From Clostridia bacterium (GTDB taxonomy: Bacteria; Bacillota; Clostridia; Christensenellales; Aristaeellaceae), in assembly GCA_017395065.1 (NCBI GenBank), contig JAFPWH010000024.1, positions 62,001 to 126,000 on the forward strand: a DNA stretch of 64,000 nt, read 5' to 3'. Below are positions 8,614-16,266 of the stretch, one piece after another. Every line of letters starts with the position of its first letter. Position 1 is the first letter of the stretch. A program made the position numbers and the translations under genes. Under the pieces are notes generated by a model that did no database searches, was not told the DNA's origin, and was given only the letters and a program-made list of their open reading frames with translations.

Positions 8614-8629
8614 GCGGTTACTGCATTAT

Positions 8630-8746
8630 GTGAAAAGCTTTTGCCTAATTGACTCAGAGGGCTGCCCGGAAGAAGCCTGTTGTCGTACCATTGACAATCT
8701 GAACGCCATTGTGAGCGATATGGACAAGCTTGCAGACACGGAATAA
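8630..8746 (+). pseudogene. Possible 38-codon orphan ORF or gene remnant
   Basis: After the cupin gene, 8614-8819 holds no convincing gene. One short frame can be read from GTG 8630 to TAA 8746; it is rich in Cys and acidic residues and contains TIDNLNAIVSDMDKLAD, which looks more like protein than chance. It has no ribosome site and I recognise no family. It may be the tail of a lost gene beside the tRNA, or nothing. Confidence 0.2.
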
Positions 8747-8819
8747 GGCTCATCTCTGCACTTTGCTCTGCACTTTTGGAATTTGCCACCTCATCAAAAG
8801 CCCGCAAAACCGCATAACA

Positions 8820-8859
8820 AAAGCCCCAACCGCCTTATTTTATGGGCGTTTGAGGCTTT
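8820..8859 (-). terminator. Terminator of tRNA-Thr
   Basis: On the minus strand AAAGCCTCAA-A-CGCC pairs with GGCG-G-TTGGGGCTTT (13-14 bp with one wobble and one mismatch), followed by TTGTTATG. It begins directly after the tRNA 3' end. Confidence 0.75.
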
Positions 8860-8860
8860 A

Positions 8861-8933
<73 letters not shown>

Positions 8934-8954
8934 AGATTTCAGTCAACGCGTAAT

Positions 8955-8983
8955 ATAATAGCATATCGGCGGGCAGAATGCAA
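8955..8983 (-). promoter_or_regulatory. Promoter of tRNA-Thr
   Basis: On the minus strand TTGCAT (8983-8978), a 17-base spacer, TATTAT (8960-8955), then 21 bases to the tRNA 5' end. Confidence 0.8.
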
Positions 8984-9083
8984 GGGGTTTTTCAGATTTT
9001 ACAATTAATTCATTTTGTACCGATATAGGTGGGAAACTGTGCCGATTATCACGTGCAAAGAGGAAACTGCTTACCTGTCTTTT

Positions 9084-9124
9084 GAAGCAGCAAAACCGCC
9101 TTTGTTCTGCGGCTTTGCTGCTTC
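9084..9124 (-). terminator. Long stem after the T-box-controlled ligase gene
   Basis: A 16-bp inverted repeat (9084-9099 with 9109-9124, one wobble) begins 10 bases after the stop of the minus-strand ligase. There is no T tract on the minus strand, so it may act as a 3' stabiliser or weak terminator. Nothing else is seen in 8984-9134. Confidence 0.45.
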
Positions 9125-9134
9125 ACAGCGTGAA

Positions 9135-11450
9135 TCAGAGCTTTTTACGGATGATCTTTCCGCTCGTGGTCTTGGGCAGTTCGTCGCGGAAGACGACGAT
9201 CCGGGGGTATTTGTACGGCGCGGTGCGGTGCTTTACGTAGTTCTGGATCTCCTTTTTGAGCTCTTCCGTGCCTACGGTGCCCTTTGTCAGCACGATGCTG
9301 GCCTTTACGACCTGGCCGCGGATCTCGTCCGGCTCAGCGCTTACGCCGCATTCGAGCACGTAGGGGAGCTCCATGATGACGTTCTCGATCTCGAAGGGCC
9401 CGATGCGGTAACCGCTGGACTTGATCACGTCGTCCACGCGGCCGACATACCAGTAATATCCGTCCTCGTCTCTCCAGGCGGTGTCGCCGGTGTGGTAGAG
9501 GCCGTCGTGCGTGTCGAGCACAGGCTTGCCAAGGTCGTTGTCGTAGTAACCGCGGCAGAGGCCGTAGGGCAGACCCTTGTCGACCCGGATGACGATCTCT
9601 CCGGTCTCGCCGACGGGGACGCTGTTGCCGTCCTGGTCGACGATGTCGACGTCATACTGCGGAACGGGCTTGCCCATGGAACCGATCTTGGGCTCCATGC
9701 CGAGGACGTTTCCGATCATGACGGTGGTTTCGCTCTGACCGAAGCCTTCCATGATCGAAAGCCCTGTAGCCTTTTTGAACTGGTTGAACACCTCGGGGTT
9801 CATGGCTTCGCCGGCGATCGTCGCGTGCTTTATGCTGCTCAGATCAAAGCGGCTTAGGTCCTCCTTGATCATGAAGCGATACATGGTCGGCGGCGCGCAG
9901 AAGGTGGTGATGTTGTACTTTTTGAACATCGGAAGTATGTCGTTGGCGTCGAAGCGGTCAAAGTCGTACACGAACAGAGGACCTTCGCTCAGCCACTGCC
10001 CGTAGAGCTTGCCCCACATGCTCTTTGCCCAGCCGGTATCCGAAATGGTCAGGTGCAGCCCGTTGGGATCGACCTGATGCCAGTAGTGCGCGGTCATGAA
10101 GTGGCCGAGGGGATAGGTATGCGTGTGCGTGGCAATTTTGGGATAGCCGGTCGTGCCGCTGGTAAAGACCATGAGCAGCATGTCCTCTCCGCCGGGTCGC
10201 GTGGTGCCCTTGACGGGCGTATAGGTGGAACGGAACATGCGGTATTCTTCGTCGAAATTGTGCCAGCCCTCGCGCTCACCGTCCACGATGATGAGCGTTT
10301 TGACGCCCGGGCACTCGGCTGCAGCAAGCTCCACCTGTTCGGCGCACGCACCGGTGGAGGTGCAGAGCACGGCGCTGACGCCGGCCTTGTCGAAGCGGTA
10401 GACCAGGTCCTTTTTGAGCAGCTGATTGGTGGCAAGTATCGCTATCGCGCCGATTTTGTTCAGCGCCATCATGCTGATCCAGAACTGGTAATGCCTGCGC
10501 ATCATCAAAAGCACGCGGTCGCCCTTTTTGATGCCCAGCGACTTGAAGTAGTTCGCGGCGCGGTTCGAAAGGCGCGAAATGTCCGCAAAGGTGAAGCGGC
10601 GCTCCTGCTTGTCTCTCGAGATGTGCAAAAGCGCGAGCTTGTCGGGCTGCTGCTTTGCCATTTCGTCCACGATGTCGAAGGCGAAGTTGAAGTTCTCGGT
10701 GTTTTTGTAGCTGATCTGCTTGAGGGAGCCGTCTTCGCCCTCGACCACGTCGATATAGCGCTGCCACAGGTGCTGCTGTGTCTCTTCGGGCTTTGCGACG
10801 GCGGGCTTGGGCGCTTCCTTCGGCAGCGTCATTGAGGTGTTTTGAAGCTCGGGGATCGGCTCTCCGCTGGGATTTAAGACGATGGCGTAAAACAGGCAGT
10901 CCGTGCCGTCGACGGCGATCATTCCGTGCGGTGTGGAGGAGTCGTAGTAAATGCTGTCGCCGGCTTCGAGGATTTCCCAGTGGGTGCCCACCTGGACCTT
11001 GAGCTTTCCGTTTATGACGATGTCGAGCTCCTGACCCGCGTGAGAGGTAAGCTCAATGTCCTTGTACTGCGCCTCTTCGCTGTAGGCGGCGTTTACGTAC
11101 AGAGGCTCCGCGATGCGGTTTTTGAACTGAGCGGCCAGGTTGTAATAGATCATTCCGTGCGCCTGCTGGATCAGCTGCCCCGCGCCCTTGCGGGTGACAG
11201 TGTAGCTGCTCAGCCTTGGGCTCGCGCCTTCGATGATGTCGGTTACGTCGACCCTGAGCACCAGCGCGCAGCGATAGATGAACGCGAAGTTCAGGTCGCT
11301 TTTGCCGTCTTCACAGGCAATGTATTCTTCGAGGCTTACGCCGGTTTTTTCGGCCATTTCCTGTTGACTCAGGTTTTCGATTTCTCTGAGCTCCTTGATG
11401 CGGCCTGCCATCTCCTGCAGTTTGAACTCAAGACCGGTGATCTGACTCAT
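9135..11450 (-). CDS. HTH-cupin-AMP-forming acyl-CoA ligase fusion protein
   Basis: 771 residues in three parts. Residues about 12-70 form an XRE-type helix-turn-helix (IKELREIENLSQQEMAEKTG). Residues about 115-190 are a cupin (SHAGQELDIVINGKL, then GDSIYYDSSTPHG). Residues about 240-771 form an adenylate-forming ligase of the acyl-CoA synthetase group, with the phosphate loop FTSGTTGYPK, the A8 hinge GRVDDVIKSSGYRIG and the catalytic lysine K765 in TTSGKII. All ligase motifs look intact. ATG 11450 is used because GGAGG lies 6-10 bases upstream; the longer frame begins in the T-box terminator. A T-box precedes the gene. The likely reaction is ATP-dependent activation of a carboxylic acid to its CoA ester; the substrate is unknown. 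Confidence 0.88.
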   Translation of the reverse strand: MSQITGLEFKLQEMAGRIKELREIENLSQQEMAEKTGVSLEEYIACEDGKSDLNFAFIYRCALVLRVDVTDIIEGASPRLSSYTVTRKGAGQLIQQAHGMIYYNLAAQFKNRIAEPLYVNAAYSEEAQYKDIELTSHAGQELDIVINGKLKVQVGTHWEILEAGDSIYYDSSTPHGMIAVDGTDCLFYAIVLNPSGEPIPELQNTSMTLPKEAPKPAVAKPEETQQHLWQRYIDVVEGEDGSLKQISYKNTENFNFAFDIVDEMAKQQPDKLALLHISRDKQERRFTFADISRLSNRAANYFKSLGIKKGDRVLLMMRRHYQFWISMMALNKIGAIAILATNQLLKKDLVYRFDKAGVSAVLCTSTGACAEQVELAAAECPGVKTLIIVDGEREGWHNFDEEYRMFRSTYTPVKGTTRPGGEDMLLMVFTSGTTGYPKIATHTHTYPLGHFMTAHYWHQVDPNGLHLTISDTGWAKSMWGKLYGQWLSEGPLFVYDFDRFDANDILPMFKKYNITTFCAPPTMYRFMIKEDLSRFDLSSIKHATIAGEAMNPEVFNQFKKATGLSIMEGFGQSETTVMIGNVLGMEPKIGSMGKPVPQYDVDIVDQDGNSVPVGETGEIVIRVDKGLPYGLCRGYYDNDLGKPVLDTHDGLYHTGDTAWRDEDGYYWYVGRVDDVIKSSGYRIGPFEIENVIMELPYVLECGVSAEPDEIRGQVVKASIVLTKGTVGTEELKKEIQNYVKHRTAPYKYPRIVVFRDELPKTTSGKIIRKKL

Positions 11451-11461
11451 GCTTTCCTCCA

Positions 11462-11707
11462 AATAAAAACGCCTCAAAGATCACTTTGAGACGGATTTGT
11501 TCCGCGGTACCACTCAAATTCATGCCTCGGCATGCACTCTTTATGCCCATTCGCGGGCGCACGGAGGGGTCTAATCGCCGTTAAGCTTTCTTCCCTCTGC
11601 TCGGAAGTCACTTTTCTGCCCTGACGCAAGCCTTGCACCGACCGGCTTTTCTCTGAAACGTCGCGGAACAGATCCCTCTTCGTCATCGCAACTCTGAATA
11701 TGAAATT
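11462..11707 (-). promoter_or_regulatory. T-box riboswitch leader
   Basis: Reads on the minus strand. The conserved T-box TGGTACCGCGGAA is at 11512-11500, followed by a terminator with a T run. Upstream is a stem I-like region with AGAGAA and GGTCGGTGCAAGGC, as in the distal part of known T-boxes. CTGTTC (5' side) pairs with GAGCAG (3' side) to close an internal loop holding AGTGACTTCC. Aligning to the usual register (codon, A, three pyrimidines, CCGAGC) gives GTG (valine) at 11611-11609 as the best specifier. That codon call is tentative. T-boxes sense uncharged tRNA and permit transcription when the amino acid is scarce. Confidence 0.92.
11465..11493 (-). terminator. T-box leader terminator
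   Basis: On the minus strand CGTCTCAAAG pairs with CTTTGAGGCG (10 bp, one wobble, 4-base loop) followed by TTTTTATTT. It is mutually exclusive with the antiterminator formed by the T-box bulge just upstream. Confidence 0.92.
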
Positions 11708-11713
11708 ACGGGT

Positions 11714-11742
11714 ATATTATCACCCGCGCGGGCGAATGTCAA
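11714..11742 (-). promoter_or_regulatory. Promoter of the T-box transcript, with a palindrome in the spacer
   Basis: On the minus strand a perfect TTGACA (11742-11737), a 17-base spacer and TAATAT (11719-11714). The spacer contains the perfect palindrome CCCGCGCGGG (11723-11732), a possible operator. Confidence 0.85.
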
Positions 11743-11840
11743 TTAAAAAAACGTGAATCTCTGTTATTTAACGTGACAAAAGAATCACGGTTTAACGAAG
11801 ATTTCCCAAAGCGAAGACTTCTCCGAAGGGAGATACGCTA

Positions 11841-11846
11841 TATAAT
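11841..11846 (+). promoter_or_regulatory. -10 element of the mnmA promoter
   Basis: TATAAT 37 bases before the mnmA ATG; no good -35 is visible. The rest of 11743-11840 shows no gene. Confidence 0.5.
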
Positions 11847-11883
11847 ATGGAAAAAATGGAAAAGACATTTGCGGAGATGAAAG

Positions 11884-12900
11884 ATGAAGATCGTTCTCGG
11901 ACTCTCGGACGGCGTCGATTCAACGGTGGCCGCCGCTTTGCTGAAAAAACAGGGCTATGACGTTCTGGGCCTGTATCTTGCAAACGCCGGCGAGGCCGAA
12001 CTGGACGCGGCCCGGCGGAACGCTGCACAGGCGGGCATAGACTTTCAGGCGCTGGAAATCAAAGACGTCCTGTATGAACAAGTGTGCGAACCGTTCATGC
12101 AGGAATACCTGCGCGGCAGAACGCCGAGCCCCTGCCCCGGTTGCAACAGGACGGTCAAACTGAAGGCACTGACCGACATGGCGGACCGGCTGGGCATCGA
12201 ACAGATCGCGACGGGACACTATGTGCTGAAGGATCGTGAACATCTGTATATGGGGCAAAGCGAGTGCGACCAGAGCTATATGCTTGCCCGCATAAGCCGC
12301 GAGCAGGCGAAGCGGCTCGCTCTGCCGCTGGGTGCGCTCACAAAGACACAGATCAGACAGATGGCGAGATCACTCGGCTTTTCGTGTGCCGAAAAACCGG
12401 ACAGCCGGGAAAACTGCTTCATAAGAGATATGAACTATGCCGAATACATCGAAGCGCATTGCCCAGACGTGCCGGGACGCGGTGAAGTATTCTATAAAGG
12501 AAACGTCGTCGATGCGCACGAGGGCATTTACCGTTATACGGTGGGGCAGCGCTGGAAAACGGATATGGGGGAAAGAAGAGCGTACATCAAGCGCATAGAC
12601 GCCAAGGAAAACCGGATCGAGCTTTGCCTCTGGGAAGAACTGTTCACCGACACGGTGTGTGTCGGAAACCTGAGCTGGCTCGAAGACGGTTATCCCATGG
12701 AGGCCTTCGAGGCGTCGATCCGCGTGAGGCATACGCGTTGGGAAACGCCGAAGTGCTTTGCACGATTCGATGGACGTCTATTGCACGTGACGACGCAAAC
12801 GCCTCTCCGGGCGCCTGCGCCCGGCCAGAGCGTCGCGCTGTATAAGGACAATATGCTCATCGGCGGGGGAACGGTCGAATCGAGCGGCCTCGTCGAATAA
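11884..12900 (+). CDS. mnmA: tRNA 2-thiouridylase MnmA, three-cysteine (iron-sulfur type) variant
   Basis: Installs the 2-thio group on U34 of Lys, Glu and Gln tRNAs. 338 residues, slightly short. The PP-loop reads SDGVDS (8-13) in place of the common SGGVDS. The nucleophile region is SPCPGCN with C84 and C87, where Escherichia coli has DxxC, and the second catalytic cysteine is C178 in ENCFIRD. ATGHY and DQSYMLA are present. CxxC plus a third cysteine is the pattern of iron-sulfur-dependent MnmA as described in Thermus. The ATG follows GGAGATGAA. It is monocistronic, between the divergent T-box and the ribosomal operon. Confidence 0.88.
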   Translation: MKIVLGLSDGVDSTVAAALLKKQGYDVLGLYLANAGEAELDAARRNAAQAGIDFQALEIKDVLYEQVCEPFMQEYLRGRTPSPCPGCNRTVKLKALTDMADRLGIEQIATGHYVLKDREHLYMGQSECDQSYMLARISREQAKRLALPLGALTKTQIRQMARSLGFSCAEKPDSRENCFIRDMNYAEYIEAHCPDVPGRGEVFYKGNVVDAHEGIYRYTVGQRWKTDMGERRAYIKRIDAKENRIELCLWEELFTDTVCVGNLSWLEDGYPMEAFEASIRVRHTRWETPKCFARFDGRLLHVTTQTPLRAPAPGQSVALYKDNMLIGGGTVESSGLVE

Positions 12901-12933
12901 TAATCTTTGTAATAATAAATTTGAGTTAAATAC

Positions 12934-12962
12934 TTGACTTTAACAGGCGTTAGGAATATAAT
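12934..12962 (+). promoter_or_regulatory. Promoter of the rpsM operon
   Basis: TTGACT at 12934-12939, a 17-base spacer and TATAAT at 12957-12962. Confidence 0.88.
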
Positions 12963-13135
12963 GCTTAATTGGTTTTATATGCAAAGAAATGGCAGCGATG
13001 CGGCTGGCCGTGCGAACGGTTTTCGTATGCCTTTCTATATACTGTTCGGGAAGCAAAATGACGCCAAACGTTTTGTCATCCCCTGCAGACCCAGCCGGTA
13101 CACCGGCACGAATAATTTGGAGGTGCTTTACACAG
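12963..13135 (+). other. Leader of the rpsM-rplQ operon
   Basis: About 165 transcribed bases before the rpsM ATG with no infA or rpmJ gene. It contains the small hairpin GCCGG-TACA-CCGGC just before the ribosome site TTGGAGG. Ribosomal operon leaders of this length often carry autoregulatory structure; S4, encoded here as the third gene, is the known regulator in other bacteria. No match to a described element can be claimed by eye. Confidence 0.45.
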
Positions 13136-13510
13136 ATGGCACGTATCGCAGGTATCGATCTGCCCCGTGAGAAGAGAATCGAGATCGCGCTGACGTATAT
13201 TTACGGCATTGGCCGCAATATCGCCGACGACATCATCGAAGCTACCGGTGTAAATCCTGACACCAGAGTCAAGGATCTTACAGAACAGGAAATTGGTAAG
13301 CTGCGCGACTACATCGACCACAACGTAAAGGTTGAGGGCGATCTGCGCCGTGAAGTTTCCATGAACATCAAGCGCCTGATGGAAATCGGCTGCTACCGTG
13401 GACTGAGACATCGCAAGGGTCTGCCCGTGCGCGGTCAGAACACCAAGCAGAATGCCCGCACCCGCAAAGGTCCCAAGAGGCAGGTCGCCGGCAAGAAGAA
13501 GGCTAAGTAA
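13136..13510 (+). CDS. rpsM: 30S ribosomal protein S13
   Basis: 124 residues, complete ([14 protein letters not shown] to the basic KKKAK end), with the helix-hairpin-helix segment [15 protein letters not shown] and the [14 protein letters not shown] motif that contacts the 30S head and tRNA. ATG 13136 follows TTGGAGGTG. First gene of the operon; an in-frame ATG at 12989 lies in the leader and has no ribosome site. Confidence 0.97.
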   Translation: MARIAGIDLPREKRIEIALTYIYGIGRNIADDIIEATGVNPDTRVKDLTEQEIGKLRDYIDHNVKVEGDLRREVSMNIKRLMEIGCYRGLRHRKGLPVRGQNTKQNARTRKGPKRQVAGKKKAK

Positions 13511-13546
13511 TCCTTAGGCTACCGATAAATCAGGAGGAAGTAATTT

Positions 13547-13942
13547 ATGGCTAAGGCTTTGAAAAAGGTTTCGCGCAAGCGCCGCGAGAAGAAGCTCGTA
13601 GAAAAAGGCGCAGCGCATATCCGTTCTTCTTTTAACAACACGATCGTAACCATCACCGACTTGAACGGCAACGCTCTGGCTTGGGCCAGCGCAGGCGGAC
13701 TCGGTTTCCGCGGCAGCAAGAAGTCCACTCCCTTCGCCGCGCAGTCCGCAGCCGAAACCGCTGCCAAGAACGCGCAGGAGTTTGGCCTGAAGACCGTAGA
13801 AGTGTACGTGAAGGGCCCCGGCGCCGGCCGTGAAGCGGCTATCCGGTCACTGCAGACCGCAGGTCTTGAGGTTACCATGATCAAGGACGTGACGCCCATC
13901 CCCCACAACGGATGCCGCCCGCCCAAACGCAGAAGAGTGTAA
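13547..13942 (+). CDS. rpsK: 30S ribosomal protein S11
   Basis: 131 residues with the typical basic N-terminus, the [22 protein letters not shown] core and the C-terminal [11 protein letters not shown]. Platform protein of the 30S subunit. Strong AGGAGG upstream; second gene of the operon. Confidence 0.97.
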   Translation: MAKALKKVSRKRREKKLVEKGAAHIRSSFNNTIVTITDLNGNALAWASAGGLGFRGSKKSTPFAAQSAAETAAKNAQEFGLKTVEVYVKGPGAGREAAIRSLQTAGLEVTMIKDVTPIPHNGCRPPKRRRV

Positions 13943-13957
13943 CAGGAGGAACGACTA

Positions 13958-14584
13958 ATGGCAAGATATACAGGTTCCGTTTGCCGTCTTTGCCGTCGCG
14001 AAGGCTGCAAGCTTTTCCTTAAGGGTGACAAGTGCTACGGTGCCAACTGTGCGTTCTCCAAGCGTCAGACCCCTCCGGGTGAGCACGGCCAGGCACGTCA
14101 GCGTAAAATGAGTGAATACGGCATGCAGCTGCGCGAGAAGCAGAAGGCCAAGAGAGCCTACGGCGTTCTCGAAAAGCAGTTCCACGGCTATTTTGAAATC
14201 GCTTCCAACCAGAAGGGCATCACCGGTGAAAACCTGCTCATCATGCTGGAAAAGCGTCTCGACAACGTGGTTTACAGGGCCGGTTTCGGTTCCTCCAGAG
14301 CCATGGCCAGGCAGCTCGTGCGCCACGGTCACGTGCGCGTAAACGGCAAGAAGGTAAACATCCCCTCTTATATCGTGGACGTCAACGACGTTATCACCAT
14401 CCGCGAGAAGAGCGCCGAGAGCGAGTATTTCAAGACGATGCGCGAAGGCACCACGAAGGTCGTACCGAAGTGGCTCGAGCTTGACAGCGCAAACCTGAAG
14501 GCGACCGTCGTGTCCGCCCCGGCAAGGGAAGATATAGATCTGACAATCCAGGAGAATCTTATCGTCGAGCTCTACTCCCGTTAA
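13958..14584 (+). CDS. rpsD: 30S ribosomal protein S4, zinc-binding form
   Basis: 208 residues. The N-terminus keeps the four-cysteine zinc site (C9, C12, C26, C31), the ancestral C+ form. An S4 RNA-binding domain runs from about 95 to 160 ([21 protein letters not shown]). S4 is a primary 16S binder and a common autoregulator. The gene lies between rpsK and rpoA, as in Clostridia. A 78-base gap with short inverted repeats separates it from rpoA. Confidence 0.97.
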   Translation: MARYTGSVCRLCRREGCKLFLKGDKCYGANCAFSKRQTPPGEHGQARQRKMSEYGMQLREKQKAKRAYGVLEKQFHGYFEIASNQKGITGENLLIMLEKRLDNVVYRAGFGSSRAMARQLVRHGHVRVNGKKVNIPSYIVDVNDVITIREKSAESEYFKTMREGTTKVVPKWLELDSANLKATVVSAPAREDIDLTIQENLIVELYSR

Positions 14585-14662
14585 CAGAACGCAACATGAA
14601 CGGCCTTTTGGACGCCTGAAGGCGGCCTGAGGCTCATCGCATCGACGTAAAGGAGGATAAGA

Positions 14663-15628
14663 GTGATAGATCAGATCGAGAAGCCGAAAATTGAGTTGTT
14701 GGAAGCAAGTGAACCCAATCGCTACGGCAAATTCGTCGTCAATCCTCTTGAGAGAGGCTTCGGCCAAACGCTGGGCAACGCGTTAAGGCGCGTTCTGCTC
14801 AACAGTCTGCCCGGCGCAGCTGTGACCAGCGTACTGATCGAAGGCATTCAGCACGAGTTTTCTACCGTACCCGGCGTAAGGGAAGACGTTGCCGAAATCA
14901 TACTTAATCTTAAGCTCATCTGTGCGAAGGTCTACACCGATCAGGTAAAGACCATGACGGTGGACTGCTACGGTCCCTGCGAACTCACCGCGGGAGACAT
15001 CCGCACCGATGACGAAGTTGAGATAGTCAATCCTGAACTTCATATAGCTTCCTTGTCCGAAGGCGCGCATCTGTCCATGCAGATCACCATCGAAAACGGC
15101 AGGGGATACGTTTCCGCCGAGCGCAACAAGCAGCTTGCGCAGGAGAGGAAACTGCCCATGCCCATCGGCGTCATCCCCATGGATTCGATCTTTACGCCCA
15201 TCCGCAAGGTCAGCTATTCTGTCGAGGATACCCGTGTAGGTCAGGTGACCGACTTTGACAAGCTCACGATTGAGGTTTGGACAAACGGCACCATCCTGCC
15301 CAAGGAAGCCTTGGCCAGCGCGGCGCAGATCATCACGAACAACATGAAGCTGTTCATCGATCTTACGGTGAACGTCGTCAACGTGAACTACACCGAGCCC
15401 GAGATGGACAACCGCGACAAAGTGCTTGAAATGACGATTGAAGAACTGGACCTTTCCGTCCGCGCCTTCAACTGCTTAAAGCGCGCTTCCATCAATACAG
15501 TGGGCGAGCTGGTTCAGAAGAATCAGGAAGACATGATGAAAGTCAGAAACCTCGGCAAGAAATCGCTTGAAGAGGTTGAGCAGAAACTGCAGGCTCTGGG
15601 GCTTAACCTCAAGAGCACCGAAGAGTAA
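14663..15628 (+). CDS. rpoA: RNA polymerase alpha subunit
   Basis: 321 residues. The N-terminal assembly domain ([11 protein letters not shown]-like start, [17 protein letters not shown]) and the C-terminal DNA- and activator-binding domain ([23 protein letters not shown]) are both complete. The GTG start is set by AAAGGAGG 8 bases upstream. Confidence 0.97.
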   Translation: MIDQIEKPKIELLEASEPNRYGKFVVNPLERGFGQTLGNALRRVLLNSLPGAAVTSVLIEGIQHEFSTVPGVREDVAEIILNLKLICAKVYTDQVKTMTVDCYGPCELTAGDIRTDDEVEIVNPELHIASLSEGAHLSMQITIENGRGYVSAERNKQLAQERKLPMPIGVIPMDSIFTPIRKVSYSVEDTRVGQVTDFDKLTIEVWTNGTILPKEALASAAQIITNNMKLFIDLTVNVVNVNYTEPEMDNRDKVLEMTIEELDLSVRAFNCLKRASINTVGELVQKNQEDMMKVRNLGKKSLEEVEQKLQALGLNLKSTEE

Positions 15629-15667
15629 TTCAGCCTTGCTGCCAAGGCTAACAAGGAGGAACCGAGA

Positions 15668-16177
15668 ATGTCCAACCGGAAGCTGGGACGTCCGACGAAC
15701 CAAAGGAAAGCTTTGCTCCGCAACCAGGTGACCAACCTGATCTGGTACGGCAAAATCGAAACCACTTTGGTCCGCGCAAAGGAAGTCAGATCCATCGCCG
15801 AGCATATGATTACCATTGCTATGCGCGAATGTGACAATACTGTGGAAGTAGTAAAGAAAACCAACAACGACAAGGGTCAGACCGTCGAAAAGACCGTTGT
15901 GAACGACAAGCCTTCCCGCCTTGCCGCACGCCGCAGGGTCATGGCCTATCTGTACAGAATGCCGGTCATCCAGGGCAAGGACGAAGAGAAGGACGAGTAT
16001 CTTCAGCGCAAAAAGGATATCAAGCATCCCGTCGTTGAAAAGCTTTTCCGTGAGCTCGCGCCCAAATACAAAGCCCGCGCGACCGAAAAGGGCCAGGGCG
16101 GCGGTTATACCAGGATCGTAAAGATGGGCCCCCGCCGCGGCGATTCCGCCGAAATGGTGGTACTGGAGCTTATCTAA
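15668..16177 (+). CDS. rplQ: 50S ribosomal protein L17 with an internal insertion
   Basis: Starts with the invariant [15 protein letters not shown]. At 169 residues it is about 45-50 longer than the usual protein. The extra sequence is charged and sits around residues 60-110 ([13 protein letters not shown] and [18 protein letters not shown]), ahead of the normal ending [20 protein letters not shown]17 lies near the exit tunnel of the 50S. Last gene of the operon. Confidence 0.96.
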   Translation: MSNRKLGRPTNQRKALLRNQVTNLIWYGKIETTLVRAKEVRSIAEHMITIAMRECDNTVEVVKKTNNDKGQTVEKTVVNDKPSRLAARRRVMAYLYRMPVIQGKDEEKDEYLQRKKDIKHPVVEKLFRELAPKYKARATEKGQGGGYTRIVKMGPRRGDSAEMVVLELI

Positions 16178-16190
16178 GCGGAAAGATTCA

Positions 16191-16234
16191 AAACGCACCG
16201 CAGACTACAATATGCAGCAAGCGGTGCGTTTTTT
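16191..16234 (+). terminator. Terminator of the ribosomal operon
   Basis: ACGCACCGC (16193-16201) pairs with GCGGTGCGT (16221-16229) around a 19-base loop, followed by six T. Confidence 0.92.
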
Positions 16235-16266
16235 GATGCGGAACGCCGGACGGAAGTTATGCGGTG

